A stretch of 64,000 nt of DNA from Tubulanus polymorphus. Its lineage: Eukaryota > Nemertea > Palaeonemertea > Tubulaniformes > Tubulanidae. Below are positions 1-16,579 of the stretch, one piece after another. Both the position numbers and the translations under genes were made by a program. A model generated the notes under the pieces. The model saw nothing but the letters and a program-made list of their open reading frames with translations. It was not told where the DNA came from and made no database searches. The stretch spans positions 5,826,278 to 5,890,277 of the forward strand of contig NC_134030.1 of NCBI RefSeq assembly GCF_964204645.1. Direction: 5' to 3'. Within the stretch, counting starts at the first letter, position 1. Every line of letters starts with the position of its first letter.

Positions 1-2390
1 ATTCAAGTATATATATGGATTAGAAAAACTAATGTTTGATGAGGATGATTAGAAATATGAAGATAAAGTGGTTAATTCTCTGATGTCTGAAAGGTACATC
101 CACAGTGCAGGTCTCAGACAGCGTAACAACATACTGGGTTCTATAGACAAGTGATTGTCTGTCTCAATAAAGTTTTGAAAATGGCTCATATAGAGTCAAA
201 CGTCAGATTCTCTCCTAGAGTTATCCATTTTATTGTGGGGTTTTTCACCGTAAGGTGACATAATCGTACGAACGAGTGTCCACGTAGCTGGTCACGTATT
301 CACGTCAGAGTTGTCAGTTAGGATTTGACTCTTCAAGTTAGATATTTGAAAAATAACCACATTCAACTCCATGTTTAGATCGTATTCATAATCATAGTGT
401 TGAGGGCCGTTTCTAAAGTTGCAACAGTCATTGACGCACTACCGCAACTTTAATGATGCGTTTAGTCATTTTTTTTTTGTAAACAAGCACCTGGATCGCG
501 AAGACTTATACGCGTTAACGATAATTTGACACGTAGCAATAAATATCTGAAAAGTGCCTTAAGGCCGTCTTGAAAAGAATTTTAGTCGTGTAAATTTACT
601 GAACATCGCAGCAAAAACATACGCGAAAGTTGTAACAACAAATAATTTTCCAGTTAAAAATGTGAGCATATTTCTACAACTCCCGAGGACTAGAATTCTA
701 TTTTAAAGCTATGTGATAAATTATGTGAATATGTGTGTAGCGTGCTAGGTGATAAATACGAGCCCATCTGATTAGCACCTTATAACATGCAATAGCTATT
801 TTTGATGGGTGCAGCATCCATTTGCTTGACCACACGCGTTGTCAACGTCCCCAGCTTCATTATCATATATTGAATTATGAATTTGTGTTTCATTTTAGTC
901 GAGATCGACACTAACGCTTGCATTCTTACAAGACAGAAGAATTTTCCTCGACGAATCGGGTGAGTTTTTTGCGCATATCGAGTAGTATAAGTCATGGATT
1001 AGTGTATTTTGTAAATAAGCATCCAAATCAATGGTATTGTTTCTGACGTAATCTGTCATATTTCGTTTTCAACATGTAGATATATTTTACCATAAGAAAA
1101 TCTAAGTTCCCTACGCCATCTTAACGAGAACCTTATTTTCCATTCACTCATAATCCATCCCGTATGTCCAGTTCCACTGTTGTAAGTTTGAGTCTTAGAA
1201 TTATATGATGTTAGAGTAGTTGAAGACTAAGCGATCAAATCTAACTCACAAAGTGTGGAACTATGGGTTCGGGCTAAAGGCCTTCTTATTCACGATTGTA
1301 CGTCGAGTTTAACTAATAGTTCAAATGCTGTAACAAAATGAGATGTATCAATTCATTAGTAAAAACTAAAACTTTTGCTTGGCGTCAAAATATCATGAGG
1401 GTCAATGCGGATAGTATTGTAGTTGCTGTGTATCGTGATTGAATCCGGTGCAAACTTTGGATTCGAGCCAGACGCACACACAACAGTTGGAAATCCATTC
1501 CTTTGTTCCGCAGTGTTCAGCACTAGAAAACATTCATGAAAATAAATTTAATCAACATTTTGCGAAACCTCAAATTCAGTTCGAGTCCAGCCACTAGGGT
1601 ATTGTTAGTACGCGCGCATATTATAGAAACATGCTTAGATCATAATTTCGTTTATATGCGGAAAAATATAAAGTTATTATTGATATTTGTACGACTGTCT
1701 GTGCGCCCGGCTCAATAAAAGCTAAGTTGTGTTTACGCCTACCAGAGTGGGCTCGACATCTATTGTCGCAAGTGAATCATATCTTACGGAAATACCCTAA
1801 GGTTGGTCAATTCGAATGTTTGATGATATATCAGTTTGTCTGAAAAATCATGAGAAATGCTTTTGTCTGTAGACACTACGCAAGAAATTGATTTTGCCAA
1901 AAGAAAGTAAACAGACTTTTCGAAATACGTATGAACAAGTTGCATGTGATTTGTGAAGATGTATAAATCTTAAGCTAAGAACCTTGTTGATCATTTCAAT
2001 GCTTCGAAATTTCAACGTATCGTACGTATCGTAATATGAAAGTTAAACGAGAAATACCTGGAAGGTGAAGTTTGACTTGAATTCTACGGAGTGAAGGTGA
2101 ACCAGTTAAGAGATCAAATGAGTATCAAGAACTCTGATAAACATGATAATAAGGACAAGGCTAGAGGTAAATGGCCTCACAGTAAAAATGTCAGTCTCAG
2201 TGACGTAAATAATTACTCAGCTAGTACTAGTGTTCATTGGATCTCTAAACAGGGAACAGAAACGACGTAGAATTAATTCCATATACTCGTCAAACCGAAG
2301 ATTCAGTTAGATCGATCTTGATACGATGTATGTGGACTACCCTAATGAGTAGTCGTATTACATTATTTTAAGTGATTCTTTTCTTTGTAG
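1..2390. other. intergenic, no gene recognised
   Basis: No open frame here resembles a known protein, and none has coding-like composition flanked by splice sites. The stretch lies upstream of the peptide GPCR and may hold its promoter and 5' UTR exon(s). A good splice acceptor (ttctttgtag) ends at 2390, so the GPCR transcript probably has at least one untranslated exon somewhere in this region. Confidence 0.5.
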
Positions 2391-2527
2391 AAATTCGTCG
2401 ACATGGTGAAATGTGGATGATGTGATCGACCCGTATAGTCAGAGTTTGGTCGTTACTGCCAGGCGAAAATAGGACATACTTTAAAGTTTCAACGCATTTC
2501 TAAAAAACGGACACAGCCTCGCGAACC

Positions 2528-3706
2528 ATGAGTAACGCGGAGGGTGTGACCGAAGGGTTTACTGTGGCCAGAAATTCTAACGAACATAATAACTTGGGTG
2601 TCAGTAACTCGTGTCTGATGGAATTGCCGGCGTTTGGCAATCTGATCAACTACAGAATCGTACTGAATGGCTACCTGACTCCTATCGTAATATTGTTTAC
2701 AATAATCACAAACAGCTTAGTATGTCTCGTACTCCTGAAGCCGCACATGCGATCACCGACGAATATGTTGCTTGTGGCGATGGCCATGTCGGACACGTTT
2801 ACCGGCGTGTTTCCCTCGCCGGCGTTCGTTTATTTCTACATGTTTGGGCACCATAAACAATACGTACCGTACGAGTGGTGTATGGTGAACGAGTATATAA
2901 CAGGAGGAATACCAACTATATTTCACACCGCGTCCATTTGGCTGACCGTCGCGCTGGCCGTGCAACGTTATATATATGTGTGTCATACGTTAGCCGCACG
3001 GCGATGGTGCACCGTACAGACCGCCGTCATCGGTACTTTTATCATTTACATAGCTTCGACGATATGTCATTTAAGTAAATTCGTCGACACCTACTTCGAA
3101 CCGATGGACTGTCCGAGCGTCGTCGATAACTATACATTGACAACGACGTGTTTGCCCGTAAAACGGGACTTCTTCGAAGAGAACGCCGTAGTATTTTATA
3201 ACGTTTACTTGTGGTTCCGAATTATTTTTATACACTTCATCCCTTGTACCTCTCTCATCATACTGAACGCGTTGCTTATAAAAACGATGCGGGATGCTAA
3301 GCGCCGCCGCATGCAGCTGTTACGTCAGAACAAAAAAAGCGAATGCAAGAAAATCCAAGACAGCAACTGTACGACTTTGATGTTGGTCGCTGTCGTTGGC
3401 GTATTTCTTGTCGTAGAATTACCGTCTGGTATTGTGATAATGATATGGGTTATTGATGAAACTTATATGTTACAGATTTTAACTGAAAATTCCATCGGCT
3501 TGTTATCATTGTTCACCAACTTTTGTATACTGGTCTCATATCCGGTGAATTTTTTTATTTACGCCGGAATGAGCAAGCAGTTTCGCGACACGTTCAAGCG
3601 CTTGTTCGTCAAAGGACCGATGCCACTGGACCGCGAGCATTCGCAATACATGTCCCTTGCTACGGAAAACGGCCGGACTTGCGTCACCAACGAAACGACA
3701 ATTTAA
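2528..3706 (+). CDS. class A GPCR, sex-peptide/myoinhibitory-peptide receptor-like
   Basis: This is an intronless 392-residue seven-TM receptor, expected at the plasma membrane and coupled to G proteins. The segment around TM3 (FHTASIWLTVALAVQRYIYV, residues 132-151) is characteristic of the sex peptide / MIP receptor family. There, as here, the usual DRY/ERY is QRY (146-148). TM7 ends PVNFFIY (339-345), the family's version of NPxxY, followed by a helix-8-like GMSKQFRDTFKRLF. Cys118 and Cys208 are placed for the TM3-ECL2 disulfide, and N201 is in an NYT glycosylation sequon. The basic third loop lies at about 252-275. The start is the first in-frame ATG after a splice acceptor ending at 2390. 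Ligand (MIP/allatostatin-B or another peptide) is inferred from family only. A related FMRFamide-receptor-like role is the main alternative. Confidence 0.9.
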   Translation: MSNAEGVTEGFTVARNSNEHNNLGVSNSCLMELPAFGNLINYRIVLNGYLTPIVILFTIITNSLVCLVLLKPHMRSPTNMLLVAMAMSDTFTGVFPSPAFVYFYMFGHHKQYVPYEWCMVNEYITGGIPTIFHTASIWLTVALAVQRYIYVCHTLAARRWCTVQTAVIGTFIIYIASTICHLSKFVDTYFEPMDCPSVVDNYTLTTTCLPVKRDFFEENAVVFYNVYLWFRIIFIHFIPCTSLIILNALLIKTMRDAKRRRMQLLRQNKKSECKKIQDSNCTTLMLVAVVGVFLVVELPSGIVIMIWVIDETYMLQILTENSIGLLSLFTNFCILVSYPVNFFIYAGMSKQFRDTFKRLFVKGPMPLDREHSQYMSLATENGRTCVTNETTI

Positions 3707-3727
3707 AAAAAAAGGAAAGAAACACAA

Positions 3728-3733
3728 AATAAA
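3728..3733 (+). terminator. poly(A) signal of the GPCR gene
   Basis: AATAAA lies 22 bases after the GPCR stop codon. It would give an unusually short 3' UTR, so a more distal site may also be used. Confidence 0.4.
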
Positions 3734-3739
3734 ACTACC

Positions 3740-6700
3740 GTATAGGGTCGATTTTTATATGTTATCCACGATAACAATCTTCAGAGTTTCAGATGCTGAT
3801 TGGTAAGAAAAGTAGACGACACTTTTTCATCATGTTTAGCACGCACCTGGTGAGCCAGAAGAGTAGACTTTTGATCATCGCTAACGCCGTTTTGAAAAGT
3901 ACATCTGCTGCCCATTTTTGGCGTGGGTGTGTTGATACTGCGTGTTGTTTAAAGTAGTTAAGGATGGGTAGATGAAAATAGTATTGTTATAAAAAAGCTA
4001 TAATCCCGAAAGAGTATATATAAAAATGTTATTAATGATATGAAAGTAGTATATATTTATTTAGATCCATCAGTGCCAGTTTCATGCTTGTGAATATAAT
4101 GAGAAATCTCGCAACGTTGTGTGTGTGCATGTATGTAGCAAAAATACACTATCCATAAATTTGAACAGCCAAATTCAGAAACATTGAGTAACGGGACACC
4201 CGCGATTTAAGTTGAAAATCTAGAATTATATTTTTTTGAAAACATAGGTTGAATAGTCTAGAAAATGACGAATATTATAGTGGGTTTTCTTATTGTCTGA
4301 ATACCATAATTAGTTTTTTGTTATTAGACGATCCTGTTCCGCAGTTCGTGAGTTATAGCTAACGGATAGTTAATTTTCGATGAGTTTATTCTAAGCCTGA
4401 ATTCAGAACTGTGGAACTGGATCGAGAATGATAAGTTCGCATGTACATATTGATTATTATGAGCTTCGAGCGAACGAAAACATGAACGATTTTGTTTCAG
4501 GAACTTTAGTTTAGGCAAGTGCTGTATCTCCGCGAAAACGTCTTCCGTGTAGATGAAGATATGAAAAGGTCTGTCATGTCGGATTGCGTGCAGACATATT
4601 TACTGTCAGGAAAATTTCCCCTGAGAAATGCCGCGAACTTGATCGGTTTTAACATGTTAGACTTTATCGTGAAAGTTGATTCTGTAAGTTAGCGCAAACT
4701 CTCAAACATGTGTGTGCCTCCCTCTTTCTCATCTGTAGCATGTTCATCCCTTTATATTGTTAAGACGCGAACGGTCTTTGTTATGTGTACATAATTGATT
4801 GTACAAAAAAAATCCGAGGTAAATATCGGCATGTCGGTGTGGTGGTTAACGCGACGATGGCGTCACAAAAAATAATCACCGCCAATTTACGCCAAATTCC
4901 CTGCTGACTGTGACTGGACGGTCGCTCTGCGGTCGAATTCGTAGTATTTTGTAACTCGTGCGCACGCACGTTGACGTGTTTAGCGTGAGTGATGGATGAC
5001 ATTTGCTGGTAAAAAATATGCTCGATTGCTGATGAAGATTGATAAACCTCATTGATCTGTTGATTAGTTAGAATATTGTGCAAAACATTGATCGAACGCC
5101 GTACGATCGATGACCGTGAGCGTACTTCCGGGCGAAATTAATTAGCGGCAGACTTGGGATTTCTGTTTGGCTGTATGGGAACTTCTTGATTTTTTCTCAA
5201 GAGCGTGATTTGGTTTGCAGACAATGTCAGCGCTGCTTGTTTGTTGAGTTACATGTTGTTCGAATGTATAGACTGAAGAACTGCTTATTGTGGAATGAGA
5301 AATTCGCGACGAATGTGAATGAATAAACGAATGAATTGCTGTTGAATGAATGGAGTGTGATATTACGGAATGTACTTGGTATCTCGTCAGCCCGTCATTG
5401 TTCGAGGTTCCGACAAACTTTATCATTACATAGCCCTAACATTGAAAACATATCTTTACGCTTACTAAAGTACAGGCGTCATTTATAGGGTTTTTTCACC
5501 GAAAACGTCATTTTAAATCCTTCGAATTCATTATGTTGGTGATTGATCAAATATGAATGACCAAATATACGACGTTAATCGAAAAATAGATATCTTATTT
5601 CACAAAGTAAGTTTGTTTTATAGTTGAATAGAATGAATGAATTATGTACGACGGATTTAAGCTGATTATACGTTGTTTGTGATGTTTGTTAATGATTAAC
5701 GAATCTCTGATAGTCTGTTCGAATTGATTGGGTAGATGTTGACAGGTGGTGACAACGAGAGTGAGTGAGTGCTTGATTTATGATGTTAGCAGTACGCCTG
5801 TCTGTTTGGGTCTGTACATTTGAAACTTTCAGACCAGTATGTCGGACTTCCGTGTGCCTTTATGTCATCTAAGGTTAATTAACGTATGGTGTTTGCCTAC
5901 CCATCCTAATTCGATTTTTAAAAAAAACTAAATTTCCGGTGATATCATCAGAAACCCAGCAGATTAATTAAATTTGCTGATGCAAATAAACTGCTAAACT
6001 ACTGGAAGTGCTTCTTTAAGATACGGTTTAGCTCTTCTGAAACGACGCCCTGGAAAATGGTGCTTAATGTTGTGTAAGTGTGTATCATTATCGTAATCAT
6101 ATTTTCTCAAGCGGCTTCGATTTTTCAAGTCGATTCTTTGAGATGCGCCTCCCTTGGATCGAATTTTGCAACTGGCTCCAGAAAACACGAAAACCCTTGG
6201 AAATAACTTATAATGCAGTAGGATTTTATGCAGTTAATCCTTTCATTCAAACCCACCGTGAAACAAAGAATTCGTTTCATGACTATATGGCTTCCATGCA
6301 TTTAAGTAAGTTTTTCAAACTTTATGTTTGTTTAAAATGAATCCATTGAGTATGTATCTGTGCGTGTGTGTGCGTGTGCGAGTGAGTGGAAATATGATTC
6401 AGTAATAAGTTTCAGGTGTTTGACCATGTTAAAATTGACTTGATGCCTGCAAAATGTTTGATTGCTTTAAGAATGAATGTATAAAGATGCTGTGGTGAGT
6501 GGTGTGTGGAGCTAAGCGTCTATATACAACGAAATTATATGAAGATTCTGTATGAAAGAATTTCTTTTTTGTGCGAATGGAACTGGACCTTTGACTGTAG
6601 GTCACCCGAATGATTGATGGATGGATTTACGCGTGATTTCAAAGTAGCCAGAGTTATTCATGTCTGACCAGATCTGACCAGTTAAAAAGTTGCATTTCCT

Positions 6701-8787
6701 GCGTAGTCAACCGGTGTTTTGGAACTTACCAACGTGGACGCTGGTCCGTCATTTCTAGACAAACTTATTTCGTAACCCATTTTAATGTTTTGACGGTCAA
6801 ACCAGCAGAAATGATTCTGTTCAGATTGAAAAAGAAAATCAACGAAAAATAATTCAATTCGGTTTTACATTTCATCGATAAATGTCGCTTAGTTCTCAAG
6901 GATTGAAAAGCTTTCCTTATCTCGTCAACGAGTGTCCTACACTGACTGCCGACCGACCGAATCAGAAAATTTCGCATTGTAAATTTGATGTGTCAAGGGC
7001 TCTTAAAGTCTTCACGTTTCCGCTATTTCTACGGCGAATGCTGATATCGACCTCCATTTGTGAAGTTGTCTTCCCGGTTTTGTTAACGTTGTTCACACTC
7101 GACGAGATGTAAAAACTTCCCCCGCGCGGTGATTTTTGATAAGATGAAAATGACTCGAATCTAATTACATGCTTATATAGTTATTTAAATTGTCATTCAT
7201 ATTCGATGTTCATATATTAATGATATAATGATGATTATAATGGTGTTCATGAAAAAAGGCAATCTAGCTTATGTTGCCGAAAAACCGTGGCCTGCTCGCT
7301 AAAAGGCTGTTTGAATATTCCAACGGGAGATCGATGAGAATATTTCTACGGGTTTGTAAAACGTCGATTTGTTTTGCAGCTGAAGTTCAAACAGCCTTTG
7401 GGCAACAGGTCGGCGATGTATTTTACTATACGATGTTCGGTTATACGGGGGTCTATTCGAGAAGCCAGCGCTTATAACGGGTTCAAATAATATAATGAAT
7501 ATTAATTATTCATCCCGATACAGCCAGCTATCGAATATATAAATCAATGTGTCTATCAATTCTAAAAAATGCTGTTGTATTTGATTGCAGTTCAGGTGGT
7601 ATACTCCTAAGTTCGCTAATATGTTATGTTTCTAAGTAATCTGACTGTATCACGGAATGCTACCGACAGAACGATATTGTTTTTATTTCGTTGTATATTC
7701 TGGCAATACTTGGGTAGCGTAACCGGTGTACATAGATTCGTTGGAGCACATTTTTGAATATTCGTGTTCGAAGTGTATAAAGCAAACAGCACGCGTTTTC
7801 AATAAGGCTTGACATTTTTTTCGCATATGTTACAGGCCATTTTTAACATAGGTAGGCAATGAGACCAACATGAGCGATTGTTCTTTGACCCTGAAAAAAT
7901 TTGAATTAAATTTAAAGCGTTAATATTTTGCGATGTTAATATTTTTCGATTACGATCCGAACATTTCAATAAAATTCAACTTTCCTCCCAGGTTGAGATG
8001 ATCGAAGACACTCAATTTCGACCAATGTTATATATATGCCTTCTTTGACTGATATGTTTCTCAGAATTCAGTCCCAAAACCTGTTTGCCAATTCATAAAT
8101 TCAGGCACAAATCGTTAATTCTAGTCACAAAATCCATATTTCCCTTCATTGTTGTGTCGGTGGCACCCCCGTGTCCCTCCTCTCTCCTGAAGCTTCACCT
8201 GACTTGATTGTGAAATGAAAATTTACAAAAAAAAAACAACGTCGCTTTAATGTACAATTTATACTGCGATATTAATATATATAAATATATGTTATAAAAA
8301 GAATGTATGCATGCAATTTTCGAATAAAATGACGGCGGTGTGAAATCTATATGCATTATTCTGTTATTTCATTTTTGACAGCGATTGATTTACTTGTCGG
8401 ATGCGGATATTTTTCCTTTCGAGTAGATTGGCAGCGTTTAATTTACTTGTCAAATCTAGAAAAAAAAATCCCCACGCGTAACGAAGTCGATTTTCTCTTT
8501 TTTTGTTTCAAATCTCGAGTGAATGTTGATGGGAATCGATTCTATTTATTAGTCAGAATTTGACAGCGCTGACGAATTGAGCCACAACGTGTCCAAGATA
8601 AAAGCCCGATTTTTACATAAATACGTGATGAACGGATTAAAGTGAGGAGTCAGTGCCGCTATAAAACATCCTCGCTTGCCAGGGATTATTCAACTTCTGT
8701 CGAGTTGAACGTGACGACCAGTGAGGTAAGGTAAGCCACACTCAGACGTATTAAAACACTCGGAATTAAAACCCAATCGAAACAAAT
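3740..8787. other. intergenic, no gene recognised
   Basis: About 5 kb of AT-rich DNA. It has short purine/pyrimidine and GT-rich tracts, for example around 6360-6390. Small open frames occur on both strands, but none shows family motifs or a plausible exon context. I see no gene here. Confidence 0.5.
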
Positions 8788-8790
8788 CTA

Positions 8791-9133
8791 AAAGATTAGA
8801 AACGAAACGTATTCATCAAGAATAAAAATTAAAACGATTAAAGGACACGATATTTCGTTTCTAGAAGTCGAATAAAACGCTCGAATCCGCGTAAATTGTA
8901 GATGGATTAAGAAGTCCCACAGGAATCTGATACAATTTTTAAAACGCTTCGGCTGTTGACTAACAGCCATCGTCAGGTGGAATGATCAGAAAAATAAATG
9001 CCTGCTATTTCTGGTTCTGGTCATTCCACCTGATGATCGCTGATCTAAAACAGTCGAAACGTCATCTTAATAAATTCCATCGTATAAAATTTCATCGTGG
9101 GACATCTTAATTCAATTTCGTTTCTAATCTTTT
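8791..9133. repeat. foldback (inverted-repeat) element
   Basis: The outer 18 bases (AAAAGATTAGAAACGAAA, 8791-8808) recur as a perfect reverse complement at 9116-9133. Inside, the arms are imperfectly complementary: gtcccac near 8915 against gtgggac near 9096, and ggtggaatgatc near 8976 against gtcattccacct near 9019. This is the structure of a palindromic non-autonomous transposon. The segment ttgactaacagccatc is shared with 51144-51159, in a POU2F intron, so the family is dispersed. Confidence 0.65.
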
Positions 9134-10594
9134 ATATTTGTACCGATTAACAGTTTTACAAAAATTCGACCACGCGAAATTACCACCGCAAGCATTCAAA
9201 AATGAATAAGATATCAATACGACTGCGGCCTTTAATACGCGACACTATCGATGTTAAATACCACGTTTAGAATTATCAAAATTGATCAATTAACAATTTA
9301 TTTCTACAATGGGAGACCCTCTGACAGTCGTCTCGCTATATGTCACAACGAAAATTAATTAGTCTATATGCCGCTACGTGTCGCATAAACATGTCGCATA
9401 TCATTTGACAATCCGCCGCCATTTTAACGCGTCATCATCGGGTGGCGCACGACTATCGAACGACAAAGGAACGCCGAGGAATTTATGTAGGCGCGACATA
9501 CACAGGGGCCATTGTCGTGCATATTTGACCCATTTCGTAAACTCAAATAAAAGCCGAACGACGGTACGTAGGGTATACCAATACACGGTATCTCCATTAT
9601 TTGTACACGGTTCATAAATGTGGTGATAAGGATTTTGTTATCTCTAGAACCCTTCGATTCGCGGACATGTTGTAAATTGCGTATATATACATATGTACTA
9701 ATCGTATGCTCACGGTGTACGTAGTTATAAATACGGCAAGCCTGGTCAGGATTTTAAACCATTCGGGTAATCAAAAAGGTAGCTATAATCTACGCACTTT
9801 GTATTATGTATGTAAATTAATCCACGTTTGCATCCCGGGTCACACTCAACGGTTTCCAAGGGAGAAGATTGAAGAATGACTCACTTAAATGCCGCGTCAG
9901 TGATGGGACCAAACCCATTTCAAATAACTCCTTCATCACGGAATTATAATAGAACATACGTAAAGTTTAGGTATTAACTAAGGAGTTGGAATCTATATGA
10001 AAATTTATGTAACAGGGTTCTTATCAGGGAATATCAGGTAATTTTTGATATTTTTTCATGCAGGAAACTGATTTTTGTTGTTAGAAAATCTGGGGAATTT
10101 GAATTGGTTGGTGTCGTGTGTTCTTGCTCATGACGAGCACAAGAAACCTCTTTATGAGGAATAGCTGCAATTGAGTATGCCTTATGATATGATCAGCGGA
10201 ATTGTTGTCAGGGGTCGATACAAGGGTCAGGGAAATATCGGAGAATTTTGCACCCCCTGAAGAATCCTGATTTTCGAAAAGCAATAGTATCTGAATATTT
10301 CCTGTCGGTGCACTAATGAGGTGACATGTATAGACTCAAGACACATTCTAACCTGTTTTTTTTTTTCATTCATTGAACTGAAGAATATTGGCAACAGACG
10401 TAGGTATTTCATGAATAATAGATCTCCGTAAGCCGCATAGTTCGTTAAACAATGAGTGTCATTAGAGAAAGAATTATACACGGTTGAAGAATGTTTTGAC
10501 TTCCGTCGTCGTATATCGTTAAACTAACTAGGTACGAACTAATGTATGCAAAGGAGGGTTCAACTTTCACCGCTAAGTTTGCTCTATTTTTCAG
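9134..10594. other. intergenic, with an old dispersed repeat
   Basis: No coding exon was recognised. About 10080-10262 resembles 41720-41945: both carry gaaaatctgggaa-like text, a gcacaagaaac/gcacaaggaac core, and gtcagggaaata near the right end. That suggests diverged copies of one repeat. The acceptor tttttcag ending at 10594 begins the coding exon of the next gene, so its 5' UTR exon should lie in this region. Confidence 0.4.
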
Positions 10595-10608
10595 GAAAGC
10601 AAGTCACC

Positions 10609-11169
10609 ATGGGACGCAACGCGTTTATCATAATTTTTGGACTGCTGGAGGTTATGTTCGGAATGCTTTCAATCGTCGCCGGAGCCGTGGAAATTGTGGT
10701 CTACCAATTTAATTATTACGGAGCATTCGAGTTTTGGGCGGGTATTTGTGATATCGTTGTGGGTGCATTCTGCGTGTATGCCGCCTGCCGGGTCAAGAGA
10801 ACGCCTGCTGGTATAGCGATGGGTCTGAGTATCGTTCTCGCCGTCCTCTCCATTGCAGCCGTCGTTTTGGGCTCGTTGTATTTCTATTTCCGAATGCGAA
10901 ACGCGAAAGGTTATTGTGACTCGTTGGATTATTACCAAAACTATCAAACCGGGGTCAGCTCCCGTAGCCTGAAAAAATGCGAGGAGTTCTACGTGGCGTA
11001 CGGTATGTTGGTTATGGCCATGTGCCTAGCGGTTATAGTATTCATCATGTGCATCGTACAAGCGGGCTTCTTGTACGCCTGGAGGAAAGCAATGAACCGT
11101 GAAAGGCAATCGAACAATCAACGTCCGCACAAATTCGGCATCAGTAGCATTCAAGATACGAAAGCCTAA
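10609..11169 (+). CDS. four-TM membrane protein, MS4A/CD20-like topology
   Basis: 186 residues with four hydrophobic helices at about 5-32, 40-62, 68-94 and 129-157. Tails are short, the N-terminal one minimal and the C-terminal one basic. The extracellular loop between TM3 and TM4 contains Cys103 and Cys124, which could pair. The open frame extends 21 codons further upstream, but a splice acceptor (tttttcag) ends at 10594 and the ATG at 10609 has a strong context (caccATGg). I therefore start there and treat the upstream codons as intron. Topology, size and the glycine-rich TM1 resemble the MS4A/CD20-like or related tetraspan superfamilies, but I see no diagnostic motif. Function is unknown, and a channel-modulating or membrane-organising role would be a guess. 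Confidence 0.75.
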   Translation: MGRNAFIIIFGLLEVMFGMLSIVAGAVEIVVYQFNYYGAFEFWAGICDIVVGAFCVYAACRVKRTPAGIAMGLSIVLAVLSIAAVVLGSLYFYFRMRNAKGYCDSLDYYQNYQTGVSSRSLKKCEEFYVAYGMLVMAMCLAVIVFIMCIVQAGFLYAWRKAMNRERQSNNQRPHKFGISSIQDTKA

Positions 11170-15460
<4,291 letters not shown>

Positions 15461-15463
15461 TCT

Positions 15464-15838
15464 TCAAAGTACACTGTGGTCATCCGAACATGTCGGAACG
15501 GCACAATATTCCCATCTCATCTCGCGGTCCATTGTGTAACACCATGGCTCTGCTGAGTCGTCAGGATTTCGGCAATAGTTCACCGATTCGGAGCTGATGT
15601 CTTCGAATTCACTGATATCTTGTACAAGCCGGCGGTATGGTTTGTGAGGCGCGGTACTGTCCCACCGTTGACAATTGATTCCCGAACGTGTCTGATGATG
15701 AAGCCACGATATTCTTTGCCTTTCGTGGTCCATTTGCAATGTTTCGCTGAAAATGGTCCAGATAGGGTTTGATGAAAAATTTAAAGATTCGAACATGTTG
15801 TTGGTGGTATGGGCATCGATCACTTCGTTATCGAACGC
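15464..15838 (-). CDS. kringle-domain 3' exon
   Basis: This terminal exon encodes most of a kringle: SGINCQRWDS, then PHKPYRRL, NYCRNPDDSAEPWCYTMD and RWEYCAVPTC, stopping soon after. Acceptor cctttcgcag precedes 15838 on the minus strand. The apparent Met at 15823 is a GTG inside the exon and is not a start. A standard kringle has six cysteines; the first, about 20 residues before GINC, is missing although the last one (VPTC) is present. Either another exon supplies it or the domain is degenerate. Kringles bind proteins or lysine-like ligands in secreted and membrane proteins. The frame at the strong acceptor does not match the phase at the end of the upstream PAN exon, so an unseen exon or an alternative acceptor (AG at 15826-15825) is needed. 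Confidence 0.75.
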   Translation of the reverse strand, partial: AFDNEVIDAHTTNNMFESLNFSSNPIWTIFSETLQMDHERQRISWLHHQTRSGINCQRWDSTAPHKPYRRLVQDISEFEDISSESVNYCRNPDDSAEPWCYTMDREMRWEYCAVPTCSDDHSVL

Positions 15839-16215
15839 CTGCGAAAGGAGACGGAAATTATCTTATGCCTATAGGTTAATATATTTGTACATAATGCCTG
15901 GCATTATAACTTAATGCATCGAATTTTAATACCTCTCAGTTTTCTGCAGCATTTGAACATATCAAGACGTGATATTTGTTAAATTAGATATTGTATTCAC
16001 AGCTGCTGTCAACTCGATTTAGGCATTTCGGAATGCTAAAATGAATTTCCAGCATCTATGACTAAATAAAAACTAATATCCACCCAAAATCGAGTATTCA
16101 TTCATTAGGTTTTTGGTATTGTGAGACCCAGCCCCGAAGCCTGGGTATAAACTGGTTTTATTACATTCAATTATATCTAAAGCTGCTCGAAACACGACAA
16201 TCATATTCATCATAC

Positions 16216-16579
16216 CTTGCTGTAAGTATCTGATGTGGTTCAGGATGAGTAGATATTCCTCGTTAGGGAAATCGTCGTAATGCCGCAGTACGACGGAACC
16301 GGTCTTTACAATCGAACACTTTCGGCTAACAACGTCGTATCTAAACGCCAGGCATACACCTATGTATCTTCTATACGCACAACCCCTGCCGCATTGTATC
16401 GCCGAATTCATTCCATTCAATATCTCGATTTCAACGTCTTTTTTCAATTCCACATTTCGTGCGACGAACGTAGTTTCCCTAGAAAAACTAACTACAGCTA
16501 AATAGGCAAATATCGCCAAACAGGTTGAGGTAACCATCGCACCGCTTGTGTAGCCTATGCCGCATCGATTACATTCCAC
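16216..16579 (-). CDS. signal peptide + PAN/apple domain 5' exon
   Basis: This first coding exon starts at an ATG, with an in-frame second Met at about residue 15 (MVTSTCLAIFAYLAVVSF) that would begin a cleaner signal peptide. It is followed by a PAN/apple-like domain with cysteines in CGRGCAYRRYIGVCLAF and CSIV spacing. The donor CAAG|GTATGA ends it at 16216 in phase 1. It lies about 380 bp upstream of the kringle exon on the same strand, and PAN followed by kringle is a known architecture (HGF/plasminogen-like and many invertebrate proteins), so I take them as one secreted or membrane-linked gene. Their phases do not join directly, so the model is incomplete. No protease domain is visible. 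Confidence 0.65.

Noticed and set aside
15821-15823. Start of the kringle protein
   Set aside because: The codon is GTG, in frame within an exon that begins at a good acceptor 15 bases earlier.
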